From Gavia stellata (Eukaryota; Chordata; Aves; Gaviiformes; Gaviidae), in NCBI RefSeq assembly GCF_030936135.1, contig NC_082618.1, forward strand, positions 7,785,034-7,849,033: 64,000 nucleotides of DNA, in the 5' to 3' direction. The stretch's first letter is position 1; each line of letters begins with the position of its first letter. The notes under the pieces were generated by a model, which worked only from the letters and a program-made list of their open reading frames with translations, did no database searches and had not been told where the DNA came from. Of this stretch, positions 47,801 to 59,316 are shown piece by piece. The position numbers were made by a program, and so were the translations under genes.

Positions 47801-49200
47801 TGTTCTAACATTTGAAAATACAAATATTTACCTTTCAAGTATGTCCTTAATTTCCCCAGAAGCATGCCTCCAAACCCATATTATTTTAGAAGACAGAAAC
47901 TGTAGTTTTCAGAAAGTGGATGGTTTTATTTTTGTGCCATTACAAAAATGCCTTTTAACTTGTCAAACGATACGCTACAAATATCTTTGGCAGATGAATG
48001 AAACCAAGTTTCCTGTCATAGCTGCCAACTTCAAGGTTGAGATAATCAGATAAACCTTTAGTTTGCCTCTCCCAATACTTACAACAACATATGTTTGAAG
48101 ATATCCACATTTGTCTTACTTTTCCTATCGGGATTTGAAAAGGCAAAGTATCAGACCACTACGTGACAAGCCTGCAAAACGCTAGATGTGGCCCACAATT
48201 ATTAATGCCAACCTCTGTTCTCAGCTTTCCTCAGGTTTCCCTCATCCCAGGTTAAATAGTCCCCAGTAGCTCTGCTTGTATAAAGGTAAACGCAAAGTTA
48301 CATAAATAGCATCCAGCATCATCCTCAATGCCTGCTGGATGCAAAGCCTTCTTATGGTAGAAAATACCTGTTAGTTTATGGGAAAATAGGAAGGAAGCTT
48401 GATTCACTTGTTTTATTTCAGCAGTATCAGTAACACTGGGTTTACAGAACTGTATTATTTCAGGTTGGGGACACCACAAAACCCTTAATATTTGCAGGGT
48501 ATTTTATAACTGAGAACACTGTCCTTTCAGATATAATCCTGAATTTAAAAGTGGAAGCAATCCCTACAAACGCACCTTCTACAAACTTTCTGTCTTACGT
48601 AATTGTTTCTATTAATTTATTATCAGGATGTCAGTACAAATTGTTATTTTGATGATTCCTTGCCCCCATACTTCTGAAAGGGAAAGCAACTATAAACACA
48701 AGGGAGACTGACCTCAGTGATTTCCTCTGTTCAGACAGGAGCACAATGCGCTTAAACACCATGAACAAGGAGAGGTGGACTGTTTAGAATTCCTCCAGCT
48801 GTAATCTATAGTAAAAACAAATAAACAAATACATGACTACAAGACGTGATAATTAATCCCTGCATGAAGCCAACTGTTATCTCTAGTTCATAGATGGAGA
48901 AACCAAAGCACACAAAGGCTCAACAACCTACCAAGTTCAAAACCCACCGAGAGCCAAGACTACAGCTCGGGAGGCCATGTGCTCGGTCCGTGAGATGGTT
49001 TTGTGGTGGTGTTTTGTGGTTTGTTTTTTTTTTTTTCCCTCTTCTGGCCATAAACCGGATACAGTTCGGCCAAGGGCAGACTGAAGCGCACCCATTTGGT
49101 CAGGCCAGTTGCACAAGAGTTAGCACAAGCAGACACCTACCACCTCCTGGGGTTATGGCCTGTAGCTGAGCTGCTCCGGGCGAGTAAGGCAGCTCCACCC
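29900..49200. other. NUFIP2-TAOK1 intergenic region
   Basis: About 19 kb between two divergent CpG-island promoters. The longest open frames are short, unlike any family I recognise, and lack coding character. Small CA runs occur at 36301-36311 and 43085-43099, and several poly(T) tracts (for example 36075-36090 and 49023-49036). I found no tRNA, no clear CR1 end and no pseudogene. Enhancers or a non-coding transcript cannot be excluded. Confidence 0.6.
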
Positions 49201-49222
49201 AGCCATCTCCTCACCCCAGCCG

Positions 49223-49380
49223 GCCTGCCCCAAACCCACCGTCCTCCGCCCCGCCTGCCCCAAACCCACCGTCCTCCGCCCCGCCTGCCCCAAACCCACC
49301 CTCCTCCGCCCCGCCTGCCCCAAACCCACCCTCCTCCGCCCCGCCTGCCCCAAACCCACCCTCCTCCGCCACGCCTGCCC
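49223..49380 (+). repeat. 30-bp tandem minisatellite
   Basis: Five consecutive copies of a 30-base unit begin at 49223, 49253, 49283, 49313 and 49343, followed by an 8-base start of a sixth at 49373. The unit reads gcctgccccaaacccaccgt then cctccgcccc. Copies 1 and 2 have ccgtcc where 3, 4 and 5 have ccctcc, and copy 5 ends in ccac. There are no spacers. It lies at the upstream edge of the TAOK1 CpG island. Confidence 0.95.
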
Positions 49381-49934
49381 CCACCAAGCTCCCACCTGCC
49401 TCCAGGCCTCTCCCCTGCCCTCATCCTTCACCTCCCCACCCGTGCCCGAGCCCCGCCTGCCGCGTCCCCAAGCCCTCCTTCCCCCCGCTAAGCCTCTCCA
49501 CGCCCTTCCTCAGTTTCCCCATTCCCCGTCGAGCCCTCCACCCCCCGCAGCCCCGCCGGGCTCTTACGGCCTCAGCAGCACCCCCCCACCATCTTCTCCC
49601 TCAGGCCCCTCTCACCCACCCGCCTCACAGTCCGCGGGGCTCCCGCAACCCCTCTGCCCCCCACGCCCCTCTCTACACCCCCCCGGCTCCCTCCTCTCCC
49701 TCAGCGCCCCCCGCATTGCCCTGGCTCTCCCCCCCAAACCGCCCCACTCGCCCCCTCCTCACACAGCCCCTCACGGCCCAGCCGCCCCCTCACCCCGCCG
49801 CGCCACCACCGCCCCTCCGCCGCCGCCCCCTCACGGCCCCGCCGCCCCCGGCCCCGCCCTCCTCTCCCCCCCCCCCCCGCCGCCCCCCGCCCCTCCCGCC
49901 GGCCGCGGTGGTGGGGGGGGAGAGGGCGGCGAAG

Positions 49935-49944
49935 TCTCGCGAGA
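49935..49944. promoter_or_regulatory. Palindromic CGCG element TCTCGCGAGA
   Basis: A perfect ten-base palindrome, the known CGCG-box of TATA-less CpG-island promoters, bound by BANP in a methylation-sensitive way (established). It usually lies close upstream of the start site, suggesting transcription starts around 49950-50010. Confidence 0.8.
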
Positions 49945-49959
49945 GGGGCGGGCGGGGGC

Positions 49960-50466
49960 CGCTGGCTGCGGGCAGCGCGGAGCGGCGGCGACGGAGCAGC
50001 CGGAGCCCGGGCGGCGCTGAGGGGAGGCGGCAGGCAGGCAGCCATCCCGGCGCGGCGCGGCCCGGCCCGGCCGAGGGACCCGCTCCGCCGCGGCAGGCAC
50101 GGCCGGCGCCGCCCGCCCTCCCGCACGCCGTGCCTCCGCGGCGCGGCGCGGCCTGGCCGCGGCTCGGCGAGCGGGGCCCAGGCGGCGGCGGCGGCCGTGG
50201 TGGTGGTGGTGGCGGCGGCGGCTGGGCGCTCCGCCGCGCCTGCCCTGCCATCTTAGGTGCCGTGCCCCGCCGCCTTTGTGCCCGCCGCGCCCGGGCACCC
50301 GCGGGGGCCGGGCCCGACGCCCCTCCAGGGGCGCCTCCCCCCGCGGGGCCGCCGCCCCTTGCCCCGCTCCTCCTCCTCCTCCTCCTCCTCCTCCTCCTCC
50401 TCCTCCTCCTCCTCCTCCTCCTCCGCGGGGGGCCGACCGGCGCTCCCAGCCCGGCTGCGGCGGAGG
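49960..50466 (+). other. TAOK1: Predicted non-coding exon 1 of TAOK1
   Basis: Left edge inferred from the TCTCGCGAGA element; right edge is the donor gaggg with gtaagg (gt at 50467-50468). The TAOK1 start codon lies in a later exon in mammals, and no frame here resembles the TAOK1 N terminus, so this would be 5' UTR. It contains a long TCC repeat. TAOK1 is a STE20-family kinase acting on p38/JNK and Hippo pathways and on the cytoskeleton. Confidence 0.5.
50367..50424 (+). repeat. (TCC)n trinucleotide repeat, about 19 units
   Basis: An uninterrupted 58-base CTC/TCC run near the 3' end of the predicted TAOK1 exon 1. The homopurine-homopyrimidine mirror-type sequence can form triplex DNA and is likely length-variable. 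Confidence 0.95.
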
Positions 50467-50541
50467 GTAAGGCGGGCATCGCGGCGGGGGGCTCGGCCGG
50501 GGCGGGGGCGCCCCCGGGAGGGGGGAGGGAGGGGAGGGAGC

Positions 50542-50558
50542 GGGGGGGGGGGGGGGGG
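50542..50558 (+). repeat. Poly(G) run of 17
   Basis: Seventeen G in a row, preceded by gggggagggaggggagggag, just inside the intron after the predicted TAOK1 exon 1. Many G-runs make it a strong G-quadruplex candidate. Exact length is unreliable in most sequencing data. Confidence 0.85.
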
Positions 50559-50910
50559 CGGCCCGGTGGGGCCGGCGCCTCCCCCGCCGCGCTCTGCGGC
50601 AGTGCCGCAGGACTCGGGGCTGCCGCCTCGGCCCCGGCGGCGGGCGCTCAGCACCGGCGGGGGCGCGGGAGGCGAAATGGCGCTTCCCGCCGAGGGGCGG
50701 CCGCCGCCGGCGGGGTGTTCCCCGCGGCCGCCGCTGTCAGGGGCCGCCAGAGGCCTAGGGCTGGGGCAGGGCTGCCGGCTCCCACCGGCCAGGCGTGCCC
50801 GGCGCTTCGGGCCCTTTTTGTCTGCGCCGCTCCGGTGGGCTTCGTCGGCCGAGCCCGGAGCCCCGAGGGGCTGGGGTCCCTCGGCCACCGGCGCGGATTC
50901 CTGCCCCTTT

Positions 50911-50956
50911 TTTTCCCCCCTTCCCCCCCCCCCCCTTTTTTTTTTTTTCCTTCCCT
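50911..50956 (+). repeat. Polypyrimidine T/C tract
   Basis: Runs of T and C alternate (T, C, T, T/C) over about 45 bases at the downstream edge of the CpG island. Low complexity, no coding value. Confidence 0.85.
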
Positions 50957-51815
50957 GCCCCTCGCTCCTCCCCAAGTGGTGAGTTTTCAGTGTAAATACC
51001 ATTTTGTTCGGTGCTGGTATGGGATTTGGATGAAAGTGACCTATTTTAAAGACCTTTTATTGCCTCCCCTCAGCAATGCATGTGGCGGCCGATTCCGTTA
51101 GCCAAATAGCGTTTCCCAACCATTTTAATTTGTCAGATTAAAACATCCTCACGGAGGCTAGATTTCTGTAACCCGCGTGTGGGTATGTCTTTAGAAATAT
51201 CCTTCAGCCTGCTTTGCTGCAAGCATCTTCGGAGCATTAGAGTTCACCTTTTGTCACTGTGAAAGCAGAAATAAATATAAAGGCGATACCTGGGCGCCTG
51301 TAACATGCAGTTGTACCATTGTGTTGGGCGCGGTACAAGAAATGGGGGGGGGCACGGACCAGGGATTAAAATGGTTGTTGTCAAATGTAGATCTTTACGT
51401 GTCTTAGGAAAAAATGACAGAACGGTATTAGCCTTGAGGACTTCCATTTATTTTCTTAGAAAAACGCTTCGTGTTTATCGTGCTTGTCTCTGCTGCTTAT
51501 CATGGTATGGAGTATTTCATTAGGTGGCATTTTAGTGGCTGAGTTGGTTAAATAGCAGTTGCATTAACTAGTTGAACAAATTGTGTCCTTCACCTTTGAC
51601 TATTGCATTTTGAGAGCCCTTACAGCAGCGTGTCTATGCATGCCAAGGACGGATTAATAAGATGTTACCTAAAGGTTTGGATGTTATTGATTCCTTACTA
51701 TTAATGCTATTTATAGTGCATTTGACATGGCTCGTTTTATGTATTTGGATAAAGGTTATCAGCTTGGAGTGCTTCAAATGAAATGTTCCCAAAACACCGC
51801 CCCTAACGTTTTTTT

Positions 51816-51839
51816 ATATAAATATATATATATGTATAT
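51816..51839 (+). repeat. AT dinucleotide repeat
   Basis: Imperfect (TA)n over 24 bases in the probable TAOK1 intron 1. Confidence 0.85.
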
Positions 51840-54800
51840 TGTTGAACGGCATAGTTCAGATCTTCAGTGTCTGAAAAATAGCTTTAGTAGATAGCACATC
51901 ATAATAGTGAAAACATGGTGGAAAACTGCGATATATTTTGACACTAGTGAAGGTTTGTTTTCATATTTCAGGATTACAGAATAACAACTTCTGTTGCAAT
52001 AAATATGATTTGAGATACATTTGTCTCAAAACTACTTTGAGCCTGCATTTTCCTTGCCGTTGTGCCTGTTTGTAGTGAGCGTTCCATAGTTTTTGCTACT
52101 TATGTCCAAGGGCAAACCCAATCAATGATTGGTTTGAGCCTTCATATTAGATTCTCCACAACATTGGCCTACTTCTGACTGGTATGTTTGCCATTTTTAG
52201 GACTCCTCTTCTTTTTATCTCTAGACTCAAATACATTGATAGACTTGAACCTTAATTTGTCCTTTGAACTTGAGAGAATGTTTTTCTTCTCTGTTAAGAA
52301 CGTCTCACTGAAGAGAAAGTGATTCTGGTAGAACAGCTTAAATTAAATTTAATCCTGTTGAAACACAACTGCCCGAAATAAAAACTCCTTGGACAGTTTG
52401 ATATTTTTTTCTTTTTAACTAGACTGAAATTAAGTGCTGCATGTAGAGGACCAGATGTTGGCGTTAAAATTATGTACAGATAAGGTGACTTAGGCCTCAA
52501 GTTAGACTATTGGAAAAAGTTATCTATTGTATGTCCTTCCGTTAAATTCTGGTGTAAGCTAAGATGGAGAATTTTAAATGTTTACTTCCATCTAAATAAC
52601 ATTTCCATTTGTGCAGCTTTCATCTTTGCTTATCCATTATAATTCATCAGTTTTTGTCACCAGAATAACGTATTTTTAATGAGTTGTAAGACAGCCTAAG
52701 TTTTTATGCTTGGTGAGATGCATTAGAAGAGAAGCAAATATCACACTAATAATTACATCTTCAGATGTATCCTAGTAGTGGATTTCCTGTAATGAGGATG
52801 TTTTGTAGAGAACAATAGATATGGCAACGAATTCAGAGATTTGTTTTAAAGATGTTGTAGGTGGCTGACTCTGCAGTAGTGGGTTCCACTTTGACACAAC
52901 CGTTGCATACTCAACAGGAACATTAGGTGGTTTCCAGGTACTTCGTTTTCAGGTGCTAATTTTTCTAGCAAAGACAGACTGGATGGACTACCGCTGTTGT
53001 CTCTCTCGTCTATCTCTTCTGCAAGGATATACTTCTGATATAACTGAATAGAGGCTACAGTCATTTGCAAAATATGCCTCGTATAAATTTATTTGACGGT
53101 ATAGATGTTTTGTCAAATAAGAAAATGTTCAGGGTTGAACTGGCTCTTGTGATCCAGAAGTGGTAGGGAAGCTATGATAAATATCACTTGTCTTATTCCA
53201 TTCTCAATGTGTTTTGGAGAACACTTGCATGATCACTAAGATCCTATCTTAGAAGCATTTTCTGTTGTGTTTCTGTTCATATTAAAATTAGGGAAACAAC
53301 ATATTGTTATGTTGAAGTGCACACTAGAAACTATAAAAAATCTTTGGTATTACCAGTGGTGACCCAGGCTCATGTCTTCTGAATTACAATGGTTATGGGT
53401 GGCCATTACATTTTTCCTGTTCAAATATGCTATGTAGTATGAAGGTTTTTTGTTTTATTTCCTTACATGAACCTGGACAAAGGGAAGAGCTTAACTTCAA
53501 CTCTGGACTAGACTCATGTCTGCATTAGAAAGTTATCCTGGGTCTGACAGCAGGGTTTCAGACACGGGTAACACAGACGTCCTCCCTCGGTTAATGGTGT
53601 TTGAGACAAGTTTGCCTATAGCAGTCCAGAGAAGGATGATTTAATACTTTCTGAGACTGATGGCTGTCCTTTCTTTTATAACTCCTGAATGTTTCTTACT
53701 CTTCTCCACAAACTGCTCATTCTTGACTGACACAACGCCGGATGAAAGCCCGGTCTGCGTGGTCTTGTGCTCACTGGTGAGTTCCTGTTACCCTAGAAGC
53801 TGATTTGGGCGCGTGGTCCTGTCCTCCACCTGCTTTTCCACGTATGTCATTCCATTGGCTTTGGTCTTTGATCCTACACTGAGCCACACCAGCAGAAAGC
53901 TAACCTAAGGAAAAATGCAAAGAGTTTTGTGCCAGCCTGGTGATCTGAAATGGCTCAGTGCAGTTAGGTGATGCTCTAGCATCAAGACAACCCAAGGGAC
54001 TGGGCTGCACCACGACAGCCAGCAATTAGATTAGTTTATGCTGCCGTGGAACCACAGCTTGTTCAAAGAGAAATGTTTGGAGACGGTGGTGCTTGGTGGC
54101 GCTTTTTCCTAAACTTGTAGTCGTTAGGTTTCAGGATTCTTTGTTTTCATTGTTCTTTAATGTGCTGAGGAGTTGCTCATCATACATTGATTTCTGTGTG
54201 GAGAAGAGACTGGAAAAAATCCAATGGATAAAGGGTCAGAAAACCACTAATCCTCTCATGTGAAGTTCCAGAGGGAGCTCAGCTGTGCAGAGCTGCAAAG
54301 CAGAGTCCTTCCTGTGAAAGGAGAACTTACAAATATAAAAACATGGAATCAGAGGTGAAGTGCAAAGTGTCTGAGGGGAAAAAGTGTGCACAAAATGGGA
54401 GGAAAGGATGGAGAGCTGTTTAAAAGCACAGTTGGCTTTTAGACACTGTATTCCCTCCTCTTTGTTTAAGTGCTCATTTACAGTACAAAACATGGAGGAA
54501 GGAATACTTTCTGAAGGCCCTTAGAAACACAATGGACGTCAGACAGCACAATGGGTTCTCCAAACGTTCTTTCTTAAAGCAGTTTTTAAACAAATATTTG
54601 GTGATCACTGGAATGACAGTATTTTTTTAGTTACCAAAGGGAAACCATTGAGAATTTTTAATACTTTGTCAGAAATTAGCGCATTGTTACTCTTGACTTT
54701 TTTTTTTTTTTTTTACATCCTGCTAGATCTTGGTGTCTTTGCTAGAAGAACAGGCAAGGTAGCCACTGTAAACATAGAATGAAATTGCCAAAGCAGCAAT

Positions 54801-57800
54801 AACTTTTGTCTAAATGGAAAAGTTTCTCCAGTTTAATCGGAGCTTGCTGAGCCCAGCTATGCAGAGTTAGTTACGCCCCTACATTGTAGCTTAAAGATGA
54901 GGTTTTCCTTCTCTTAGGGGTATGGTGAGGACAGCCCAACAGCCGTTCTGAGTTACGGTGATGATGGCTTCTTAATACAAGTGGACAGTAGCTGATAGTT
55001 TTGCCTGTTGTATTGCTTGGCTAGAAACAGTTCTGATTTTTCTGTGGTGGTCAGGATGGGGTGACAGCGTGAGATTTACGTATCGAGTATTGTCCTTAGA
55101 ATGGAAAAGTCTAGAAATGTTTTGTTTTGGGGAAAACTTAGATCTTGAGGAAGGATGTAAAAAATCACACAACTCTAAAGCTGGGAGGCTCTGCAGTTTT
55201 CTGTGCCTGTGATCTTCCACTGACCCTTATTACGCTCCTGGCTATAGCCATGCAAATATTTTCTTTAGAGTGAGATGTAATTTTATGAAAACAGTTTTCT
55301 CCTATGCTCATCAAGTGTAGCGTGTTTACAGGGTTAGCCTTCTATCGGAATGTGGGTGAGTGGTGCCTGTGAATTTAGTTGGAAGCTTTTACTGCATGTC
55401 AGTGATGTCAAGCCATATCTGAAAAGTAAATTTTGATGTTTAATGTTAATGTCAGAGATTCTTGCTTATAGCTTTCAGACCAAAAGCCAGTGTGTATTAT
55501 ACCTGAATTCTTAAAATGTCAATAAAGTTGCTTTCAGCCTTTCACTTAGTTCAGCTAAATTTCAACACCCCTTTAGTCTGCTGCCGTTCACTGAGCATCA
55601 GTAGACGCAGTTTTTGAGGGGTTAGGTCCTTTAGGACCAATCCCTCTCTTTGCGTTGCTGGTTCAGCTTCAGCTCATTCTGGTCTGGCTAATTTCTAACC
55701 TGTGGAAAGCCTTGGGATCCAGGAGCATGGGAAAGTGGCATATGCAAATGAAAGTATGTTGAAAGGGTAGGGAACATTTCTTGTAACAGCTTTTGGCTTG
55801 TTCCCCGTCCATGTGTTCAGTCTGTTTTCCAAGCATCCAGCAGTCCTTCCTCTTCCCTGACATACCGCTACTCAAAGGCAGTAACAGACCCATGAGCCTG
55901 TTCCCAGAGAATTGTTGTATTGGGTTTTCTTGGAAAGAATCGCATGTGGTATTGCACATGGTTGTTATTTTTGTCTTCCTCCCCCTTCTTAATATGCAAT
56001 TCTTATTTCCCACCTCAGTCCCCTTTTAATTGGTGACTGTCACTCCCTCCCCCAGCCGAGAAGATGAGAAGAGAGGTTATTTTTGCTGACACTGTTTCTC
56101 AAATAGGCCACGGGTATGCCGTAGGTAGTGCAGTAGCTTTCTCCATGGGAAACCATCAGTTATTAGGATTTCTCAAGCTGCGTCCTGGTGGCAGTGCAAC
56201 ATGTTTCTTCTTTAGTTCTGGCTTGCAGTTGTCACTAGCATTAACTCCTCCCAGTTCCCACTTCCTTGTAACCCAGTCTGAATAAAGATCATGGGATTTG
56301 AATGTGCCTTGCTTTGCTGCTGCTGCTCTGAATGTTTGGGTTGTTTCTATGTTCTTTGTAAACTGTATGCTGTGATCTTCGCTTTTTGGCTTTGCCTGTT
56401 CCAAAGAGCAGTTGACGGTTGTTAAAATCAGTTCTGGGCCAGCCATGATTTGATGCGATTAAACTGTGTTAAATATGTTCCAGAACTGTTTCTTGGCCTA
56501 GATAGCAAACTAGTTAAACTCTGGTTTTGAAATATATTTATGGACGATTTGGCCCTGTGCCCCTAGGTAAGCTGTCTACCTCTTCAAGGGTCAAACAGAG
56601 CACAGGATCTATGCAGAGCACATAATCTTCTGCCTTTAAATCCGCTGCCCTCCCACATCTCCTTGGGCTTTTTTATTACTCTTTGCATATCTTAGTCTTG
56701 TCTGTTATGTACTGGGCTAACTGTTGTAATGTGGTTTCACCACCTGTAAAGACTAACTGTGTTGCAGTGATATGATTTTCCCTGGCATCAGCTGAACTGG
56801 TACAAACTCCACTTTATACTTGTTCAGTATATCCTAGTATGCAGGCAGGCTCCTAGATTGGCGTTTTAATGAAGGTTTCCAACTTTAATTAAAAAAGGGG
56901 GTAACCTAGGCCTTGACAAAATTTTATGCTGGCTTCTAGAAGTGTGTATCAAAGTTGGGAAGGAAATAATGATACGTTTCAGAGGTAGTGCCTTACTAAG
57001 AATGCCAAACTCCATTTTTATTTTAGGTTAATTGCCATATAGGCAAACCCTGAACTCTTACCTGGGTTTTTGGCTTAATTTTCCTTCTTCCCTTTCCACA
57101 CAAAACCCCCTCTAACCCATGCTTTGAAGTATTTAAAACTAGGTTAGTCTCTGGCTGGAGGTGTGTGGTAGAACCTCCTGTTAGTTCTTGCTGGGACCTG
57201 CCCGTTTTGCAGCAAGAATGCAGGCGAACCCATCTGAATGCTGATCATCTGTCCTTTGTGGAGCACGGAAGATTATTTTTCCTTCATTTGACACAACACA
57301 GGGGCAAAGGAATCCTAGAGCATCTCCGTTCCAACAGCCAAGTGCCCAGAGTCGTACAAGCAGGAGTGCGTGCCCATGGAGGTGCTGGAGGAGGGCTTTG
57401 TGAGGATGCTAGGTCCGAGTTTAGTTGACTGCATGACAACCACTGGAGATATTTCCTTCTCCCACTCTCAGAAGATGTTGCTGTGAGCTGCTAGCTCAGA
57501 AGTTGACCACATTCTCACTAGATCAACGTACGCAGCAGTCCTGAACTGACCAGGGTCTTCAAAATTTCACTCTCTTGCTGCCTGGGAAGACAGAGTGCAG
57601 GGTCCCAAACACTAAGATAACCTGTGCTTAAGGAGAAGCCAATATGCCTGCTTTTTATCCAAAATAAAATGTTATGGAAGAAGCAAGTTCTCATCCTCAC
57701 CATTACCTTTTATTTCATTGCAATACTGATGTTTTAAATTTGTTTGCAAAAACAAGACTGGACAAAAGATTTGTTCCTGATTTGACAATAACAAGCAGAG

Positions 57801-59211
57801 CGCTTTGGATACTAGACTAACATGAAAATAGTTTACTTAGAAAGAACGTGATTTACCTTCATTAGCTCGTAATTAGTCACAAAAACATAAAGAACATTTA
57901 AAGAATTATTTGCTGGTTTATTGGAAAAGATTTGACATGCAGTTTTTGATGCACACTGTTTTTTAAAATATTTTGGAAAAGTCCTTACATTTTCCAAAAT
58001 ATTTTAATGGCAGATGCTTTTTCTTAAATAGCCCCTATCTCTTGAAAAGCAGTGGCTGGTCCAGCACCAGAGTATATGATCCTCATTTGTATAGTCTTCC
58101 CATTGCACTCTCTGGTATTGAAAATTAATTACTGTAGTGACTATAAATTGGTAAAATCACTATGCTTTTTGTAGGTATTACAAATATTTTCATTTAAATA
58201 GAAATAGCTATCGTTAATATGATGAGAAATGGAATATTAATACACAAATAGAAATTTAAGTAGGCTATAAGACAGAACAATTATCTTACATATGTGATGT
58301 TTTTACACTTTTCTCTGAGTTGGCAGGTTACTAATATTAATTTCCAGTTGTTAATTTCATCCATAAATCTCAAGGTATTTTAAATGGGTGATGAATGCAT
58401 ATTTATTTTTCACATTTACAAGGTGGGGATACTGAAGTACAGGTGGAGGAGTGAGGGATTTTCCCAGCATAGCTGGTGACAGAGGTAGAAGAATTTGTCT
58501 CCTTGGTCCCCAATTAACATTTGACCAGCAGGACTCCAGCACCTCCTAGGTGGTACAGCAGAAGCAGCAGTGTAGGAGATGCTGCATTGTCTGGGGGGTG
58601 TGGTGGAACAGCACAGGCCTCAAAGCTCAGCAGCACCACCGTCCCAGATCTCCTCCTGAAAGTCTGGCTGGCCTACTAAGAATGCAGGGGGTTGGGGTTT
58701 TTTTGTTTCATCATGTAAGCTCTATGTAGATTTTTCTTATTATAATGGCAATTTAATGCTGTTCCCAAATGAGCTGGCTAAATCTTGACATTTGTAATAT
58801 GATATGTGCCTATGGTGTGACTTGTTGCCTGATTTTTTTATTTTTATTTTTTTAAAATAAATCTGGAAGGGGCCTTTAGTGCATTACAGATCTGTCCTTG
58901 AACCTGATGAACAACAAACTAAGTATTTTCATTTTGGGAGTCCCTCACATACCGGGATAACTGGGAACTGCCTACCTCAGTAAAAATATTTCTGTGCATA
59001 TATAATTGCAAGACCTGGGGATTGTCTGGACATCTTTATGGGTATCTGTGGAGGCAGAGTGTATCCTTTTATCCTGTTTGTGCAGTCCCTACTACAGCTG
59101 AATCTCACATCTCCTTATGGGTCTAGTCATTGTGTAAAGCAAATGCATACTGCTGTTTTCTGTAAAAAGCTGAAAGCCTTCTCACCTGATGCCCTAGGAA
59201 GGAAGGAAGAA

Positions 59212-59316
59212 GAGGTTGCTTAGGGACATGGTTTAGTGATGGACTTGGCAGTGTTAGGTTTATGGTTGGACTCGATGATCTTAAAGGTCCTTTCCAACCT
59301 AAATGATTCTATGAAG
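59212..59316 (+). mobile_element. CR1 LINE, 5'-truncated 3' end
   Basis: Reads gaggttgcttagggacatgg, then tttagtgatggacttggcag and tgttaggt, then ggttggactcgatgatctta and aaggtcctttccaacct, ending in aaatgattctatg. This is the diagnostic 3' end of avian CR1, including one copy of the terminal ATTCTATG unit. It is about 100 bases long, so severely 5'-truncated as most CR1 copies are, and carries no coding part. The match looks close, suggesting a younger copy than the one near 18750. Confidence 0.88.

Larger units (their letters stand above)
49400..50950 (+). promoter_or_regulatory. TAOK1: CpG island, probable TAOK1 promoter
   Basis: A C-rich flank passes into extremely GC-rich DNA with dense CpG and many GC boxes. 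It contains one TCTCGCGAGA element at 49935-49944, a YY1-type GCCATCTT at 50247-50254, and a strong splice donor at 50467. No TATA box is apparent. Assignment to TAOK1 rests on synteny (NUFIP2 and TAOK1 are divergent neighbours in human) and on strand, not on coding sequence. Confidence 0.65.

Noticed and set aside
49223-49380. CRISPR-like array
   Set aside because: The 30-base units are directly adjacent with no spacers, in a vertebrate genome. It is a minisatellite.
49096-49491. Pro-rich repeated protein (PRLPQTH units)
   Set aside because: Translation of the minisatellite; the 30-base period is a multiple of three, so any frame without stops repeats. No gene signals.
49716-51101. 461-codon open frame across the TAOK1 CpG island
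   Set aside because: Made of Pro/Ala/Gly/Arg low complexity because GC-rich DNA lacks stop codons. It spans the TCC repeat, a poly(G) run and the predicted donor, and similar open frames exist on both strands.
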